A stretch of 64,000 nucleotides of DNA from Saccharomycodes ludwigii (taxonomy: Eukaryota > Ascomycota > Saccharomycetes > Saccharomycodales > Saccharomycodaceae), in contig NC_060200.1 in the NCBI RefSeq assembly GCF_020623625.1, forward strand, positions 814,001-878,000. The letters are read 5' to 3'. The position numbers were made by a program, and so were the translations under genes. The notes under the pieces were generated by a model. It worked only from the letters and a program-made list of their open reading frames with translations. It did no database searches and was not told where the DNA came from. This document shows positions 12,965 to 24,453 of the stretch, one piece after another. Every line of letters begins with the position of its first letter. Position 1 is the stretch's first letter.

Positions 12965-14889
12965 AAAACTGAAGCAAATAATTGGGTTGGAATTTGAACA
13001 TTATTTAAAATATTTAGAAGAGAAACAGTATCATTAGTGTAATCAACAGGTTGTACAGCCAATTTCTTGATTAATTTTGATCGTAATATGCCTTGAGAAT
13101 TTTTAGAAACTTTAACCTTTTCAAATGAAAATAAGCAATGCGTATTTTCAATATTTTCTTTGTCTGTTCCTTCCAATAAGGATGTTTTCAAATGAATTTT
13201 TGTATCCTTGAAATTAGATAGAAAATATAAAGTTTCATCCAAAAATTTCAAAGCGGTACCACAAGGATCATATTCATTAGCATTTTCATAAAAGCTTTTG
13301 GAAAAACTATTATCAAAAATATTGCGAATGTCGTTTTTATCACTACCTTTAGTATTGGCATTACTGGAATTTGTATCTTTGGATGAATGAGAATTGATGT
13401 TACCTTCGATAACATTACTATTATTATTATTATTATTATTATTATTACTAATATTGCTGTTATCATTAACAGTACTAGTATTAGTAGCATTATTGTTGCC
13501 TTTCTTAATTGAGGCAATTTTTGAAGAGGAACCAGAAGTAGGAGTGCTAGTTTGGCTTAAAGCTTCGCCTAACGTTGGGAACGCAACAGATTTCAAGGTG
13601 GCACTTGACGTACTTGCTAACGGAGTCCCTGATCGTGTTAGCCATGGATTACCAGTTGAGCCTGAGGAATTTAAAGCAGGATTGAAATTGTTGACGGTAG
13701 TAGCGGCAGAAGTTGGAGTAGTAACATCATTATTAGTATTAACATTAGAGGTAGCCACTGTAGCGGAAGATAAAATTGGTGTTGATTTAACATGCCATGG
13801 ATTTGAAGTTGATGGAACAGGCGCAGCTGGCGTTAAGGTAGGCGTTGCATGTGCAGATGATACGGTAGAACTAGTATTATTGTTAGTGCTGGCATGCAAA
13901 ATATCAGAGTTTGGGCCTGACGATGAGTAGCTACCGCCAGCAGAGTTACCGCCACTATTAACAGAAGTACCAGACATAGTTGCGATACCACTATTAGATG
14001 CTTTCAATGGTTGAATAGGCTTTGGCAAAGCGCTGTGATGAGACGTACTAGTATAAGCTCCTCTAAGGGAAAACTGACCTGAGATACCACCACTTATACC
14101 GCTACTGTTACCACTTCCATTCCCAGCACCATTATTGTTATTGCCATGGGCTTTATTAAACAAATCAGCCTCTTCACCGGGCTCATGTAAAAACATACAA
14201 TTTGGATTAGGACAAGCCTGGCCTCTTAAATAAGAGGAGCAATATTTAGTAGTACCATAAGCGGCTTTAACCAATCTACCATCCATATAAGTTCCATCCA
14301 CTGCGCTGATGCATTTAGCAGCATCTTCTTTTCTGAAAAAAGTAACATATACACCATACCCTGCGTGATAACTATGATCGCTTTGTGATTGTTGTTTTTT
14401 GTTAACTACAATCTTCGTAATTTTTCCATATTGACCGAAATATTTATCAGACTTTAATAAAGAGGAAACTTCTTCATATGGTACTGGTGGATTTAAACCA
14501 ACAACGTAAACCAAGTTTTTTTGAATAACCCTCATGTTAGCCAAATGTTTCCTTGTAGCGTGTTCACTTTCCTTACGTTCTTTTTCTCTTTGCTTACGTT
14601 CCCTCTCCTTTTTAGCCTGTTTGGCCTGTTCCATTTTCAACTCTTCTGGAGATAGTTGAACGTATTCAACGGATTCATCGTCATATTTACGTCTACAACC
14701 GGGACAACGACCATTTAGCTCTGGATTTGTACGAATATTATTATAACAAAATTGACATATTTGGTAACCACACGGGCAAGGCTTGAAATGTTTATCACTT
14801 AAATCTAACGGCTCAATGCATAATGGGCAGTATTCATCCTCATCTTCAGATAAAAAAGGTTCAATAAAATGCGAAGTAGACATGTGCAT
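12535..14889 (-). CDS. MOT2: CCR4-NOT E3 ubiquitin ligase subunit Not4
   Basis: RING E3 ligase of the Ccr4-Not complex, active in co-translational quality control, mRNA decay and proteasome assembly. It has 784 residues. The C4C4 RING spans residues 21-65 (Cys 21, 24, 38, 40, 45, 48, 62, 65). A basic coiled coil (about 80-115), an RRM (NLVYVVGLNPPVPYEEV to MDGRLVKAAYGTTKYC) and a CCCH zinc finger (SSYLRGQACPNPNCMFLH) follow. A long Ser/Thr/Asn-rich region includes NPWHVKS and NPWLTRS. Near the C-terminus is a Gln run of roughly 45 from mixed CAG/CAA, then the conserved end SSDLLNQLINGKKMI. The start could be Met1 or Met3, both just downstream of a 26-base sense poly(A) tract. Confidence 0.97.
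12797..12963 (-). repeat. CAG/CAA trinucleotide tract encoding poly-Gln in NOT4
   Basis: Imperfect trinucleotide repeat inside NOT4 coding for a long Gln run with interspersed His. Mixing of CAG with CAA usually slows expansion. The opposite strand also stays open as a poly-Leu frame, which is a shadow. Confidence 0.9.
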
Positions 14890-14892
14890 ATA

Positions 14893-14926
<34 letters not shown>

Positions 14927-15772
14927 TTTTTTTTAATGTGATACGAAAATTTATGCCTTTGGTTTGTTTATTTATAAGCAAATGGTCACTTGCCTATAGA
15001 TTAATGTAAAAATTATATATTTCTTGACAACCAACTATTTGTCTTTTTTTTTTTTTTTTTTTTTTTTTTCCTAAAGTGGGTTTATTGTAAACCTAAAAAA
15101 TAACAAATCTAAGAACCTCAATATACTCGAAATTAGAATTATAAAAGTTAACGGTAAAATAGCTAAAAAAAAAAAGAAAAGGAAAAAAAAAAAAAAATTT
15201 TAACAAGGTGGCAAAAATAATTGTCTAAAAGTTGATATATCATTTTCCACGAAATAACAATTTTTTTTTTTTTTTAATGATATCATTATCAAAGGTATTA
15301 TTTACTTTTATATAATTAAAAATGATTTTATTACAGTATATAATTCATATACACAATAATTAAACTTAGAATTAAAATATAAACAAAATTGATTATTAAA
15401 ACCAAATTCAACTTGAAAAAGGTCAAGGTTTTATTTTATTTTATTTTTTGTAAGGGAAAATAATCGATATTTATACGTCTATTTTCTCAGCAAGTTTTAA
15501 CCTAAATATATCTTTATCGATTTAACTAAAAAGGAATACTTTGCTAACAAATGAATACAAAAATTTAGCTACTGAATTCACACTTTCTTACTTATAAATA
15601 GTCTAAATACAAAAAGTTAGTAATACACACCCACTAGATAAATTATTTAACATTATATATATTTTGACCACTCAAGTATTTTTAAAAAAAAAAAAACCCC
15701 CCGACTACATCGATGGACAGCTAAATAAATTAATAAATAAATAAATATAAACGGGGAAAAAAAAAGAACCTT
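14890..15772. other. Intergenic region NOT4-RGI1
   Basis: 883 bp: NOT4 promoter at the left, RGI1 3' flank at the right. A 26-base T run at 14909-14934 becomes sense poly(A) in the NOT4 leader. A second T run lies around 15045-15069, and a PACE motif at 15206-15214. No gene is seen. Confidence 0.55.
15206..15214 (+). promoter_or_regulatory. PACE motif (Rpn4 site) upstream of NOT4
   Basis: Exact GGTGGCAAA, the proteasome-associated control element bound by Rpn4, 317 bp upstream of the NOT4 ATG. The other neighbour, RGI1, has its 3' end here, so NOT4 is the likely target. Confidence 0.5.
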
Positions 15773-16258
15773 TTACAAGCTCTTTATTGGCAGAGTCATA
15801 TAATCAACATCTACTATAGCACTATCACCGTAACAAGTGGCGCTGATATGTATCTCAAATGGTTTACCATGATACTCGGTCTTATCATTGAACTTCCATG
15901 TAATCTGGTCTGGCAGTTTGTGTTCAGATTTGTCTTTAAATTTTAAATCAGGTATACCAGCACTCGTCTTAATATCCTTTAATAGATGTTTTTCAATGTG
16001 TTGATGTAAATGACGCACAAACTTTTTAGAATGCGAATTCTCTGTTTCTTTAATCTTTTCTGGGTCATCATGGGCTTCATGTAATACAAATGGGGGATAG
16101 TATTTCACGCGACAATGGACAGAATCAAATTCTTCATCTTCAGTTTCATTCTTAATGTACGTTTCGAATTGAGCTAAATCGTCAAACACCTTTATCTTTT
16201 CACCTGATTTAGTTATTACGGTTTCAACATTTGGTTCCTTCTTATTATGTTTACCCAT
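15773..16258 (-). CDS. RGI1: Respiratory growth induced protein Rgi1/Rgi2
   Basis: Small fungal protein needed for normal energy metabolism during respiratory growth; its biochemical role is unknown. The 161 residues match the S. cerevisiae pair Rgi1/Rgi2 in length and along the whole sequence. Conserved stretches are KVFDDLAQFETYIKNETEDEEFD, CRVKYYPPFVLHEAHDDPEKI, HSKKFVRHLHQHIEKHLLKDI and TWKFNDKTEYHGKPFEI. The start is the only ATG before the conserved N-terminus. It lies beside NOT4 as RGI1 (YER067W) does in S. cerevisiae. Several STRE motifs lie in its upstream region. Confidence 0.95.
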   Translation of the reverse strand: MGKHNKKEPNVETVITKSGEKIKVFDDLAQFETYIKNETEDEEFDSVHCRVKYYPPFVLHEAHDDPEKIKETENSHSKKFVRHLHQHIEKHLLKDIKTSAGIPDLKFKDKSEHKLPDQITWKFNDKTEYHGKPFEIHISATCYGDSAIVDVDYMTLPIKSL

Positions 16259-16519
16259 TGCTTATTATTTTTAAAAAGTCTTTCCAATTTATAATTCCTT
16301 TTCTTTGCTCTGTATTATTTCTAAAATTTTTTTCTTTTTTTTATTTTTAAAATGTGAAATATGTGTTACTAGTTTGTATATAGATATATATGTGTATATA
16401 TATATACATATACATGCCACAATAAGAAAGGGGATAACATAAGTATGGAAATAAAAGGTGAAAAAAATATAAAAATTTACGAGCTTCTTATATATGTTTT
16501 GAACTTTATGGCAAAGTAT

Positions 16520-16567
<48 letters not shown>

Positions 16568-17341
16568 ATGGGGCAGTACCTATTGATATCCATTTTTACT
16601 AAATTCATTAATTATAATACAACGAAAAAAACGAGGGAAAGTGGAGAAAAAAGTTACTAAGTTCCCCTTCTTTGTTATTCTCGAATATTCCCCCCCCCCA
16701 TACACACCTTTCTTAAATTTGCCAAGTGTTTAAACAAAAATCTGGCGATTTATATTACATCTTAAGGAGTAGTGAATTACACTTCTAACAGAAATTAAAA
16801 TGAAAAATAAAAAAATAGAATGAACTACGAGGTAAATTATTATAGACTGATTTTTTTTCCCTTTAAAACACTGTACATAAATATATTCCTTTAAACAAAT
16901 AATAAACAAGGGGCTGATATAATTATAATTGATGGTTTAACAAAAAAAAAAAAAAAAGTGCGGAGAAGGAAACACCTGCTTTTATTCTGTAACAGCCTTT
17001 AAATACAATTTATTGATTACCTCGTAATTTGCTAATAAGTCAATTAATAACAGTAGCAATCAAAAGAAAAAGGAAAATTATACTTTGGTAACGTGGTAGA
17101 TATTATGATTTTCTTTTAGTGTATTTTTAAATATTAATTATAAAACAGTTAGACGCTCCATAAAAAAAAAAAAATAATCTATAACTTAGTGTTGAATAGG
17201 CACGCTCCCCTGTAAACGATTTATCATCGCTTATATAATCTATATGATGTAAGGTATTTTTAGATAGTTAGTTACCAAAAGTGAACCCCAGAATTACTAC
17301 TAATAAGGATGAGTTACATTCAAAACAAAACGGACATCTAT
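16259..17341. other. RGI1 promoter region
   Basis: About 1.1 kb between RGI1 and tRNA-Ser. It holds an (AAAT)n microsatellite at about 16518-16568, a C run near 16690, and four STRE-type pentamers. No other gene is seen. Confidence 0.5.
16429..17211. promoter_or_regulatory. Cluster of four STRE motifs (AGGGG/CCCCT) upstream of RGI1
   Basis: AGGGG at 16429-16433 and 16909-16913, and CCCCT at 16664-16668 and 17207-17211, lie 171 to 953 bp upstream of RGI1. Msn2/4 bind these stress-response elements; S. cerevisiae RGI1 is stress- and diauxie-induced. The pentamers are short, so some may be chance. Confidence 0.4.
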
Positions 17342-17423
17342 GGCACTATGGCCGAGTGGTTAAGGCGACAGACTTGAAATCTGTTGGGCTCTGCCCGCGC
17401 TGGTTCAAATCCTGCTGGTGTCG
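17342..17423 (+). tRNA. tS(UGA): tRNA-Ser (anticodon UGA)
   Basis: 82-nt type II tRNA with a long variable arm, essentially the S. cerevisiae tRNA-Ser(UGA) sequence. The acceptor arm GGCACTA pairs with TGGTGTC (two G-U pairs), followed by discriminator G. The D arm is GCCGAGTGGTTAAGGC (A box). The anticodon loop CTTGAAA carries TGA at 17375-17377. The long variable arm GGGCTCTGCCC and the B box GGTTCAAATCC are clear. No intron. It decodes UCA. Confidence 0.98.
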
Positions 17424-17766
17424 ATGTTACTATAAAGTTTTAGCCTGCTTACCAGTGTACTGGTGGTGGGATTTTTTTATGCATGATTTTCATAATCCGT
17501 CAGCCGTTTTTTCTTTTTGTTTTAGCTGTGTGAAAGTCATCATTAACGGAGAATTGTACCAACAATTCAAAAAGAGACGCGGTTTCCGACATTTACAATT
17601 TGTTGAAAGAAATAGAAACATTAAAATGGGTATCAATTTGCCATTTATCATTAATTTTTAAAAAAATTTAATGCTAGAAATATTTTTGAAAACCTTTTAT
17701 TTCCTCCCTTCCCCTTTTAAGGTGATGTATTAAAAAGCTTTCCTTTTTTTTTTTGTTGTTTACACT

Positions 17767-17810
<44 letters not shown>

Positions 17811-17986
17811 CCGGTTGAATGGAAGTAAAATTTAATTACATGTAGACATTTTATATCTAATTATTACTGCTCTCCCTTCTTTATCTTTCCATTAATCCAT
17901 TTTTACTTAGTGTAGCCTTATTATGTAGCTAATTAAAATTACAAAAATTTACCAGGTAATTCCAGCTCAAAGCTACTTTGCAACAA

Positions 17987-18019
<33 letters not shown>

Positions 18020-18665
18020 ATGCGTTACTACATTAGTGTTTTTTGTTTTTGTTTTTCCATTCATAAACCATCTCCTTTCTAGGTCTTTAATAGCTTACTT
18101 TTTATTGGTAAATTCAAGTGGCGAAACCACACCATCAATAATACTTATAGTAAAATATGGCTAAAAGGAAGTTTTATGGCCTTAACCATTAAAAAAAAAA
18201 AAATTAAAAAAAAAAATAACCGCCAATACATTGGAAACAATAAAAAAAAAAAAAAAAAATAATGTCAAAGGTAAGTTGAATGATGTTAAATATGCCTGGT
18301 AAAATTTAAATTTACTACTAACGTCCTCCATTAATGCAAAACTCAACACATCTTATTATTATTCATTACAAAGGGTATGAATGTGGTTTTTGTTCTTTGT
18401 ATCAACTAATTTGTGATTATTTTATTGGAAAAATGACTGGATGACTGGAAATAATAAAAAAAGAAAAAGTATATAAATGAAGAACCAAAATACAAAATTG
18501 TAATTTAATTTTAATATATATCATAAAATATAAGAAGAAAAAAGAATTTAATATATATATATATATATACAAAGAAAAAAATAAAAATATAAAAAATAAC
18601 AACTACAGAATACTAAAGTAGAATTAAAAATAAAAACTAAAAAAAAAACAACAAACAAAAAAAAC
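17424..18665. other. Region tRNA-Ser to ICL1 (ICL1 promoter)
   Basis: 1.24 kb. After the tRNA comes a unique stretch with an open frame at about 17500-17660 that I cannot identify, then a (CA)n(TA)n microsatellite at 17768-17810, a CSRE-like site at 17811-17822, and several long A runs. Near 18270 there are donor- and branch-like splice signals ahead of ICL1 (see findings). Confidence 0.5.
17811..17822 (-). promoter_or_regulatory. Carbon source-responsive element (CSRE) upstream of ICL1
   Basis: The minus strand reads CCATTCAACCGG, matching the CSRE consensus CCRTYSRNCCGB at every position. Cat8 and Sip4 bind this element to derepress ICL1 and gluconeogenic genes without glucose. It lies about 845 bp upstream of the ICL1 ATG and might also serve RGI1. 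Confidence 0.55.
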
Positions 18666-20306
18666 ATGTCTTCATTTAAAGAAATTCAAGCTCGTATCGA
18701 CGAACAGACAAAAGAAATTGAAAAATGGTGGTCTGAACCGCGTTGGGCTAAAACCAAAAGAATTTACTCTGCCAGAGATATTGCAGTTAGAAGAGGTACT
18801 TTGCCATTAGCTGCTCCAGTCCAAACTCATATGTCTGATAAATTATATGATGTATTGGATCAACATCATAAAAACGGGACAGTTTCATTCACTTATGGTT
18901 GTTTAGATCCGGTCCAGGTTACTCAAATGGCGAAATTTTTAGACACTATCTATGTATCTGGATGGCAATGTTCCTCGACTGCCTCCACTTCTAATGAACC
19001 TGGTCCAGATTTAGCCGATTATCCAATGGACACTGTTCCAAATAAGGTTGATCATTTATTTAAAGCGCAAGTTTTTCATGACAAGAAGCAATTGGAGGAT
19101 TTATCGAAAGCTACTAGTGAAGCAGCATTCAAGGAAAAGTTAAACGGGAATGACAAGCCAGTTGATTATTTGAGACCTATTGTTGCTGATGCTGATGCTG
19201 GTCATGGTGGATTAACCGCTGTTTACAAGTTAACTTCCATGTTTATTTTGAGGAACGCTGCTGGTATTCACATTGAAGATCAGTCTTCTTCACATAAAAA
19301 GTGTGGCCATATGGCTGGCCGTGTTATTGTTCCCGTTTCTGACCACATTTCCAGATTAACTACCATTAGGATGTGCGCAGATGTTATGGGTAGTAACTTG
19401 ATTTTGGTTGCCAGAACTGATTCTGAAGCCGGAACTTTATTGAGTTCTACTATTGATCCAAGAGATCACTACTTTATTGTTGGTGCCACCAATCCTGAAG
19501 TTAAAACTGATTTGAACGAAATATTAAATACAGCTATTGCCAAGGGTGCCTCTTCCCAAGAACTGTCTGAAATTGAGAATAATTGGGTTGCCAAGGCTGA
19601 CTTGAAATTATTTCATGAGTTATTTGAAGAAGAAGCTAAAAAATTGGATAATGCTGAAGAGTTAATTGCTGCATTTAAGGAGAAAGTTGGTCCATACGGC
19701 GGCATTCACATTAAGGAACAAAGGAGATTGGCCAAAGAGTTGTTAGGTAAAGATTTGTACTTTGACTGGGATTTGCCAAGGGGTAAAGAAGGGCTTTACC
19801 GTTACAGGGGTGGTACTGAATGTGCTATTATGAGAGCTCGCGCTTTTGCCCCATATGCCGATTTAGTATGGATGGAATCCAATTATCCAGATTATGAGCA
19901 AGCCAAGCAATTTGCTGAAGGTGTCAAGAAGGAATATCCAGACCAATGGTTATCATATAATTTGTCACCATCGTTTAACTGGAATGAGTACATGAGTGTT
20001 TCTGAACAAGGTGACTTTATTAAGAAATTGGGTGATTTAGGTTACATTTGGCAATTTATTACATTAGCTGGTGTACATACCAACGCTTTAATTTCTTATA
20101 AATTTGCTCGTGATTTCTCCAAATATGGTATGAAGGCCTATGCACAAGATATCCAACAGCAAGAAATTAAAGAAGGGGTTGATGTTGTTAAACATCAGAA
20201 CTGGTCGGGTGCCAATTACATTGATGGTTTATTAAAATTAGGACAGGGTGGTGTTACTTCTACTGCTGCTATGGGAAAGGGTGTTACCGAATCCCAGTTC
20301 AAATAG
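18666..20306 (+). CDS. ICL1: Isocitrate lyase
   Basis: Cleaves isocitrate to succinate and glyoxylate, the committed step of the glyoxylate cycle for growth on ethanol or acetate. 546 residues (557 in S. cerevisiae). The family signature KKCGHM holds catalytic Cys213. Other conserved blocks are [24 protein letters not shown]-like substrate-site residues, DADAGHGG (metal site), [26 protein letters not shown] and NLSPSFNW. The C-terminus TESQFK is no PTS1 signal, consistent with a cytosolic enzyme. The chosen ATG gives the family-like [22 protein letters not shown]; an upstream ATG could join it in frame by splicing. It is followed by a VHR gene, as YER065C/YER064C in S. cerevisiae. Confidence 0.97.
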   Translation: MSSFKEIQARIDEQTKEIEKWWSEPRWAKTKRIYSARDIAVRRGTLPLAAPVQTHMSDKLYDVLDQHHKNGTVSFTYGCLDPVQVTQMAKFLDTIYVSGWQCSSTASTSNEPGPDLADYPMDTVPNKVDHLFKAQVFHDKKQLEDLSKATSEAAFKEKLNGNDKPVDYLRPIVADADAGHGGLTAVYKLTSMFILRNAAGIHIEDQSSSHKKCGHMAGRVIVPVSDHISRLTTIRMCADVMGSNLILVARTDSEAGTLLSSTIDPRDHYFIVGATNPEVKTDLNEILNTAIAKGASSQELSEIENNWVAKADLKLFHELFEEEAKKLDNAEELIAAFKEKVGPYGGIHIKEQRRLAKELLGKDLYFDWDLPRGKEGLYRYRGGTECAIMRARAFAPYADLVWMESNYPDYEQAKQFAEGVKKEYPDQWLSYNLSPSFNWNEYMSVSEQGDFIKKLGDLGYIWQFITLAGVHTNALISYKFARDFSKYGMKAYAQDIQQQEIKEGVDVVKHQNWSGANYIDGLLKLGQGGVTSTAAMGKGVTESQFK

Positions 20307-20390
20307 AACAGATTTTTCTTTTTGTTTAAGTGGAAAGAGCTTATTTTTATAACTTTTGTATTGACCTTTTTATTGTACATGTTCATTATG

Positions 20391-20422
<32 letters not shown>

Positions 20423-21559
20423 TACTTTTTCCCTATTTCCCCCCCTTTTTACATTTATCTGGAGAATTTATTTCAACCGTTTTAAACCGAGATCAAGTAT
20501 ATTTATTCAAGGTTGCTGTTATTGATCTCGGTTAAATAAATAAATAAATATTTTTTTTCGCTTCTTTTTTTAGAAAGGCGAAAAAAGGAAAGTCAGAAGA
20601 CTCAATTATTATTATTATTATTATACTGGCTCTGCTGGTTATTGTAAACGTTTTTAGAGTTATTTTTTTTTTTTAATACAAGACTCAACGAAACAAGTAA
20701 AAATAAATAAATAAACAAACGAACAAATAAATTATTAAAAGTGTAAAGAAAATAGAGATAGAGATAATTATGACCATTCTTTCAACTTTTTCTTAAAACT
20801 AACTTTGTAAAAGGAAAATAAGAAAAAAAAAAGTGTCAAGATATTCAGTATTTTGTATGAATTATGATTAGTTAAATATTCTATGTATAATAAAGAATAC
20901 CTTGTGCTAAACATCAATCATCATTTTATAAAGGAATTATAGATGACTACAATCTAATGAGCTTAATAATTAAATCGAAATGAGTTAAAAAAAAAAAAAA
21001 AAATTCATCAATGATTTAAGTAAATAAATATTTTTTTTTTTTTTTTTTTTCGAGATTCTTTATTGCCGTGTTGAATTGCAGTTTTTTTAGTAGTAGAAAA
21101 TAAAATAAAAAAAAAGAGCCAAGTTTGTAATAATTAATGACCCACATTTTGAATCGTATTTTATTTATTTATTCTTTTTTTTCCCTTCAAGATTAATTCC
21201 GTACAATGAATAAATAATAGCAAAAAAATATATATATATATATTATTATTATGTTTCTTTTTTCTCGGATGACTAAATTGCACACATACAAAACAAAAAA
21301 AAAAATAATTTAATAATTAAGTCAACAAGCGTATATAAATATACATATATATTTCTTTTTTTTCTTTTTTCTTTCCCTTTCCCTCCTTTATTCCCCTCCA
21401 CTCTTTCCAGTCAATTTTACCATCACCATCTTATTACTCATATCTCAATTATATTAAATATATATTTTTCAATCTTAAAAATGCATTAAAAAAAACCTGC
21501 AACAAAATCTAAGAAAACCATCACAAACTCTTTTTCGCTTTCTCATCTTAGTCTAATTA

Positions 21560-21583
<24 letters not shown>
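20307..21583. other. Intergenic region ICL1-VHR
   Basis: 1.28 kb with the ICL1 3' flank (inverted repeat at 20485-20533) and the promoter of the VHR-type gene. Several A/T runs (for example 21030-21050) and a (TA)n run directly before the next ATG. No gene is seen. Confidence 0.55.
20485..20533. repeat. 12-bp perfect inverted repeat downstream of ICL1
   Basis: AACCGAGATCAA at 20485-20496 is exactly complementary to TTGATCTCGGTT at 20522-20533, with 25 nt between. It starts 179 bp past the ICL1 stop. Its GC content is above the surroundings. It may form a hairpin in the 3' UTR or in DNA. Confidence 0.8.
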
Positions 21584-21590
<7 letters not shown>

Positions 21591-24064
21591 ATATGCCTGC
21601 TAAAGATACTAAAATACACAAACCTACAGGCAATGGTACAACCCATAAAATTAGAGAATTATTGAATTTTACTGATAGTAAAAAATGGAAGAAATTCAGT
21701 TCAAGAAGATTAGAATTAATCGATAAGTTTAAGTTGAGTGAGAAAAAGGCTAGTGAACAAGATCAAAATATTAAAAGGATAGCCAGTATATTACGAACTG
21801 AGTTCAATTACCCTGTCAATTCTCAAGTAGAATTTGAAAAATTAGTTACTGCCGCTGTTCAAAGTGTTAGAAGAAATAGAAAAAGATCAGTTAAGACAAA
21901 AAAGAGTAAGGGTAAGATAACTGACAACATAACTACTGGCACTAATAATAATAATTCCTCATTCGGATCCTCTGGGGAAGATGATTTGGATAGTCATACT
22001 AATACCAGTAATGTGGACAGTAGAGTTACTTCACCAATTTTATCCACCGTTAGTTGTAGTGTGAATACCAGCAAGAACAATGATAGCAAGAACAATGCAA
22101 ATACCATTGAAACTACCAAAATCAATACCATTTCACCTATTCCAAATAATTCAGAGGTTTATCATCCCAAGCCATTAAGGTTTGCAATAACTGGAACTAA
22201 TAGCAACGATGCCAGCACTATGAATAATAATAATATTTCTTCATCTACTACTATTAATAATAGTAATGCAAGTAATAATCATAGCCAAGGGCCAACTAAT
22301 AATACTAATGTACATCAGAAATACGAAGAATTAATGAAGTTAATCATTTCTGATATAGTTTATAATAGAATTCCATTGAAAGAACAAGAGAGGAGAGAAA
22401 ATTATAGAATTAATTTCAATACCAACCATACCGGGTCTCATAATAATCCCATATCCACTAATAACAGTCACAATTTTTATCATAACAGCTCAATAAACAG
22501 TAAGCTGAATAATAACATCCATAGTTCTGTCCCTACTAGTACTACTAGCAATACTATTACCAACAATGATGATATGCCAAACTTGGAGTTTTTTGCATTA
22601 TCTTCTCAAAATTATCATCTACTACCACTGATTAAACAACAACAAAAACAAATTAAAAAGGCACACTCTAGTACATCCGGTAATAATTCTTGTAGTTCCA
22701 ATGGTCCCACCAGCATTATGAATTTAAACAATCACGACGGAATTCCGATTTTCCTAAGAGAAAAGTTGATATTACATGTTAATAGATCTAGAACTTGCCT
22801 AGATATATGCACCAAGCAAGGCGGATTGTTGGATCTTTATGGCAATTTAATTAAATTAGGTCAATCATCAATATGTTCTTCGATTTCTTTTGTGTTGGAA
22901 AGGTTTTTTTCAGATTTACAAATATCTTCCATTGACTACTTATATGATAAAGTTAGCAACGACGAAAATTTATCCACCATTGCATCCAAAATATTCGGTC
23001 CTGCAACAAATCATAATTTTTTTCAATTACCTTCAGATTATCAAGTTAAGTTGTTTCAATTGATTTTCGGTGCTATTATTAAAGATTTTGGATTCGATCC
23101 TTGTATATATCCATTGAGCGAAGTTTTCAATGATTATATTTTAAGACACTATCCATTAGTTTCACATCGTACTTCTGCTACTTTTACCAGTAATACCAGT
23201 AATAACAAAACTGCTGTTACGAACAGCATGAAAGCATCCACCATTTTGCATTCTGTTTCTATTAAGCCATCGATTGCCAATCAGGATGTTAATAAAAAAG
23301 TCTTGTTGAAATTCAAAAATAAACAACAAGAGTTTACTTTCCATCTGTTGAGCAATGGTCCACCGACTATCAATGAAATTTTGGAAAATTCTACTCAATT
23401 ATTCAATATTGTCTCTTTAAGTAAAAATCTATGTCTATACCATGAAACACCTGCTACCAACACCTCTGACATAAAATCAGAGATTATTAAAGATGATATG
23501 GAGTTGGCTTCTATATTCAACCAATTTACTTCTTCAAAAATTATTTTGGAAATTAAAGAATTGCACCCTCCGGCAAAAACCACCCTTAACCTCAGCACTA
23601 ATGCTGGTGGTACAGGTAATGTTGACGGCTTGGCTATTTTAAGCAGGGCAGCCTCGTCTCACCAATTGGCCTCTGTGACCAATACCAATAACAATGATTT
23701 ATATCCTATCCCTTCTCCTAATATCCCGCCAACGGCTTCTACAAACAATAATACGAAATTAAATCCCCCATCAAGAACGGTTTCTCCCATTTCAGTGCTT
23801 GATGATATTATATATAGAATGAATACTCCAATATCGGTAACAACAAGTAATTCATCTTCACATAGCATTTCTTCCAGTTGTGCCAACGGCAATCATGATA
23901 CTGATAGTGGCAATAACAGTGGTTCTGACACTTTACATGGTGACATTAATCATGTTGTAAAAGGCACTAATGCTAAGATCACTTTACCGCCTGGTATTAA
24001 GAGAAATACCAGCTTATTTGCCAACAATAATTTACCTAAACCTTCATATCAACCGCTACTATAA
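21584..24064 (+). CDS. VHR1: Vhr1-family transcription factor
   Basis: Relative of Vhr1/Vhr2; Vhr1 activates biotin transport and synthesis genes (VHT1, BIO5) when biotin is low. Of 826 residues, about 13-105 form the conserved N-terminal DNA-binding domain: THKIRELLNFTDSKKWKKFS, SSRRLELIDKFKLSEKKASE, DQNIKRIASILRTEFNYPV and VTAAVQSVRRNRKRS. The remainder is Asn/Ser/Thr-rich with a conserved-looking middle part (about 390-530, LHVNRSRTCLDICTKQGGLL). The start may be Met1 or Met4. S. cerevisiae has two ohnologues, VHR2 beside ICL1 and VHR1 beside YIL055C; this single gene sits between both neighbours. Confidence 0.93.
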
Positions 24065-24422
24065 TTTATTATATTTGTATACAGTATATGTGTGCATTTT
24101 AATGGAGCTTTATTTTATAGCAATAAAATATATAGAAATATAAATATCTACATACTAGGAAAGTGAGTTAAAAACGTATATATTGTAATAAATGTCAAGT
24201 GTCTCATTTTTTTTGTTTGCAAGTTTCCTTCTAATTAAGCTGCAATTTTTTAGTTAATATTATAATTCGACAGTGGTTTTGTAAAAAAAAAAAAAAAAAA
24301 AAAAATTTAAATTAAATTAAATTAAATTAAATGACTTAGTCAATGTCTTTGTTCTTACTTTTGTTTATTTGCCTACCTAATTATTTATGTATCTAATTAT
24401 TTATTTTACTTTTATTTTTATC

Positions 24423-24453
<31 letters not shown>

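Noticed and set aside
12757-12966. Poly-Leu open frame on the plus strand.
   Set aside because: It is the complement of the NOT4 poly-Gln tract.
17450-17465. ACCAGT/ACTGGT dyad just after the tRNA.
   Set aside because: Six-base arms are too short to stand out.
17281-17661. Open frame of 126 codons running through the tRNA-Ser gene.
   Set aside because: It has no ATG start, overlaps a perfect tRNA and resembles no protein I know. The part after 17515, preceded by a T-rich TTTTAG, could be an exon but has no partner.
17424-18300. Possible solo LTR or other element beside the tRNA gene, a common Ty target.
   Set aside because: I saw no paired terminal repeats, target duplication or element coding sequence.
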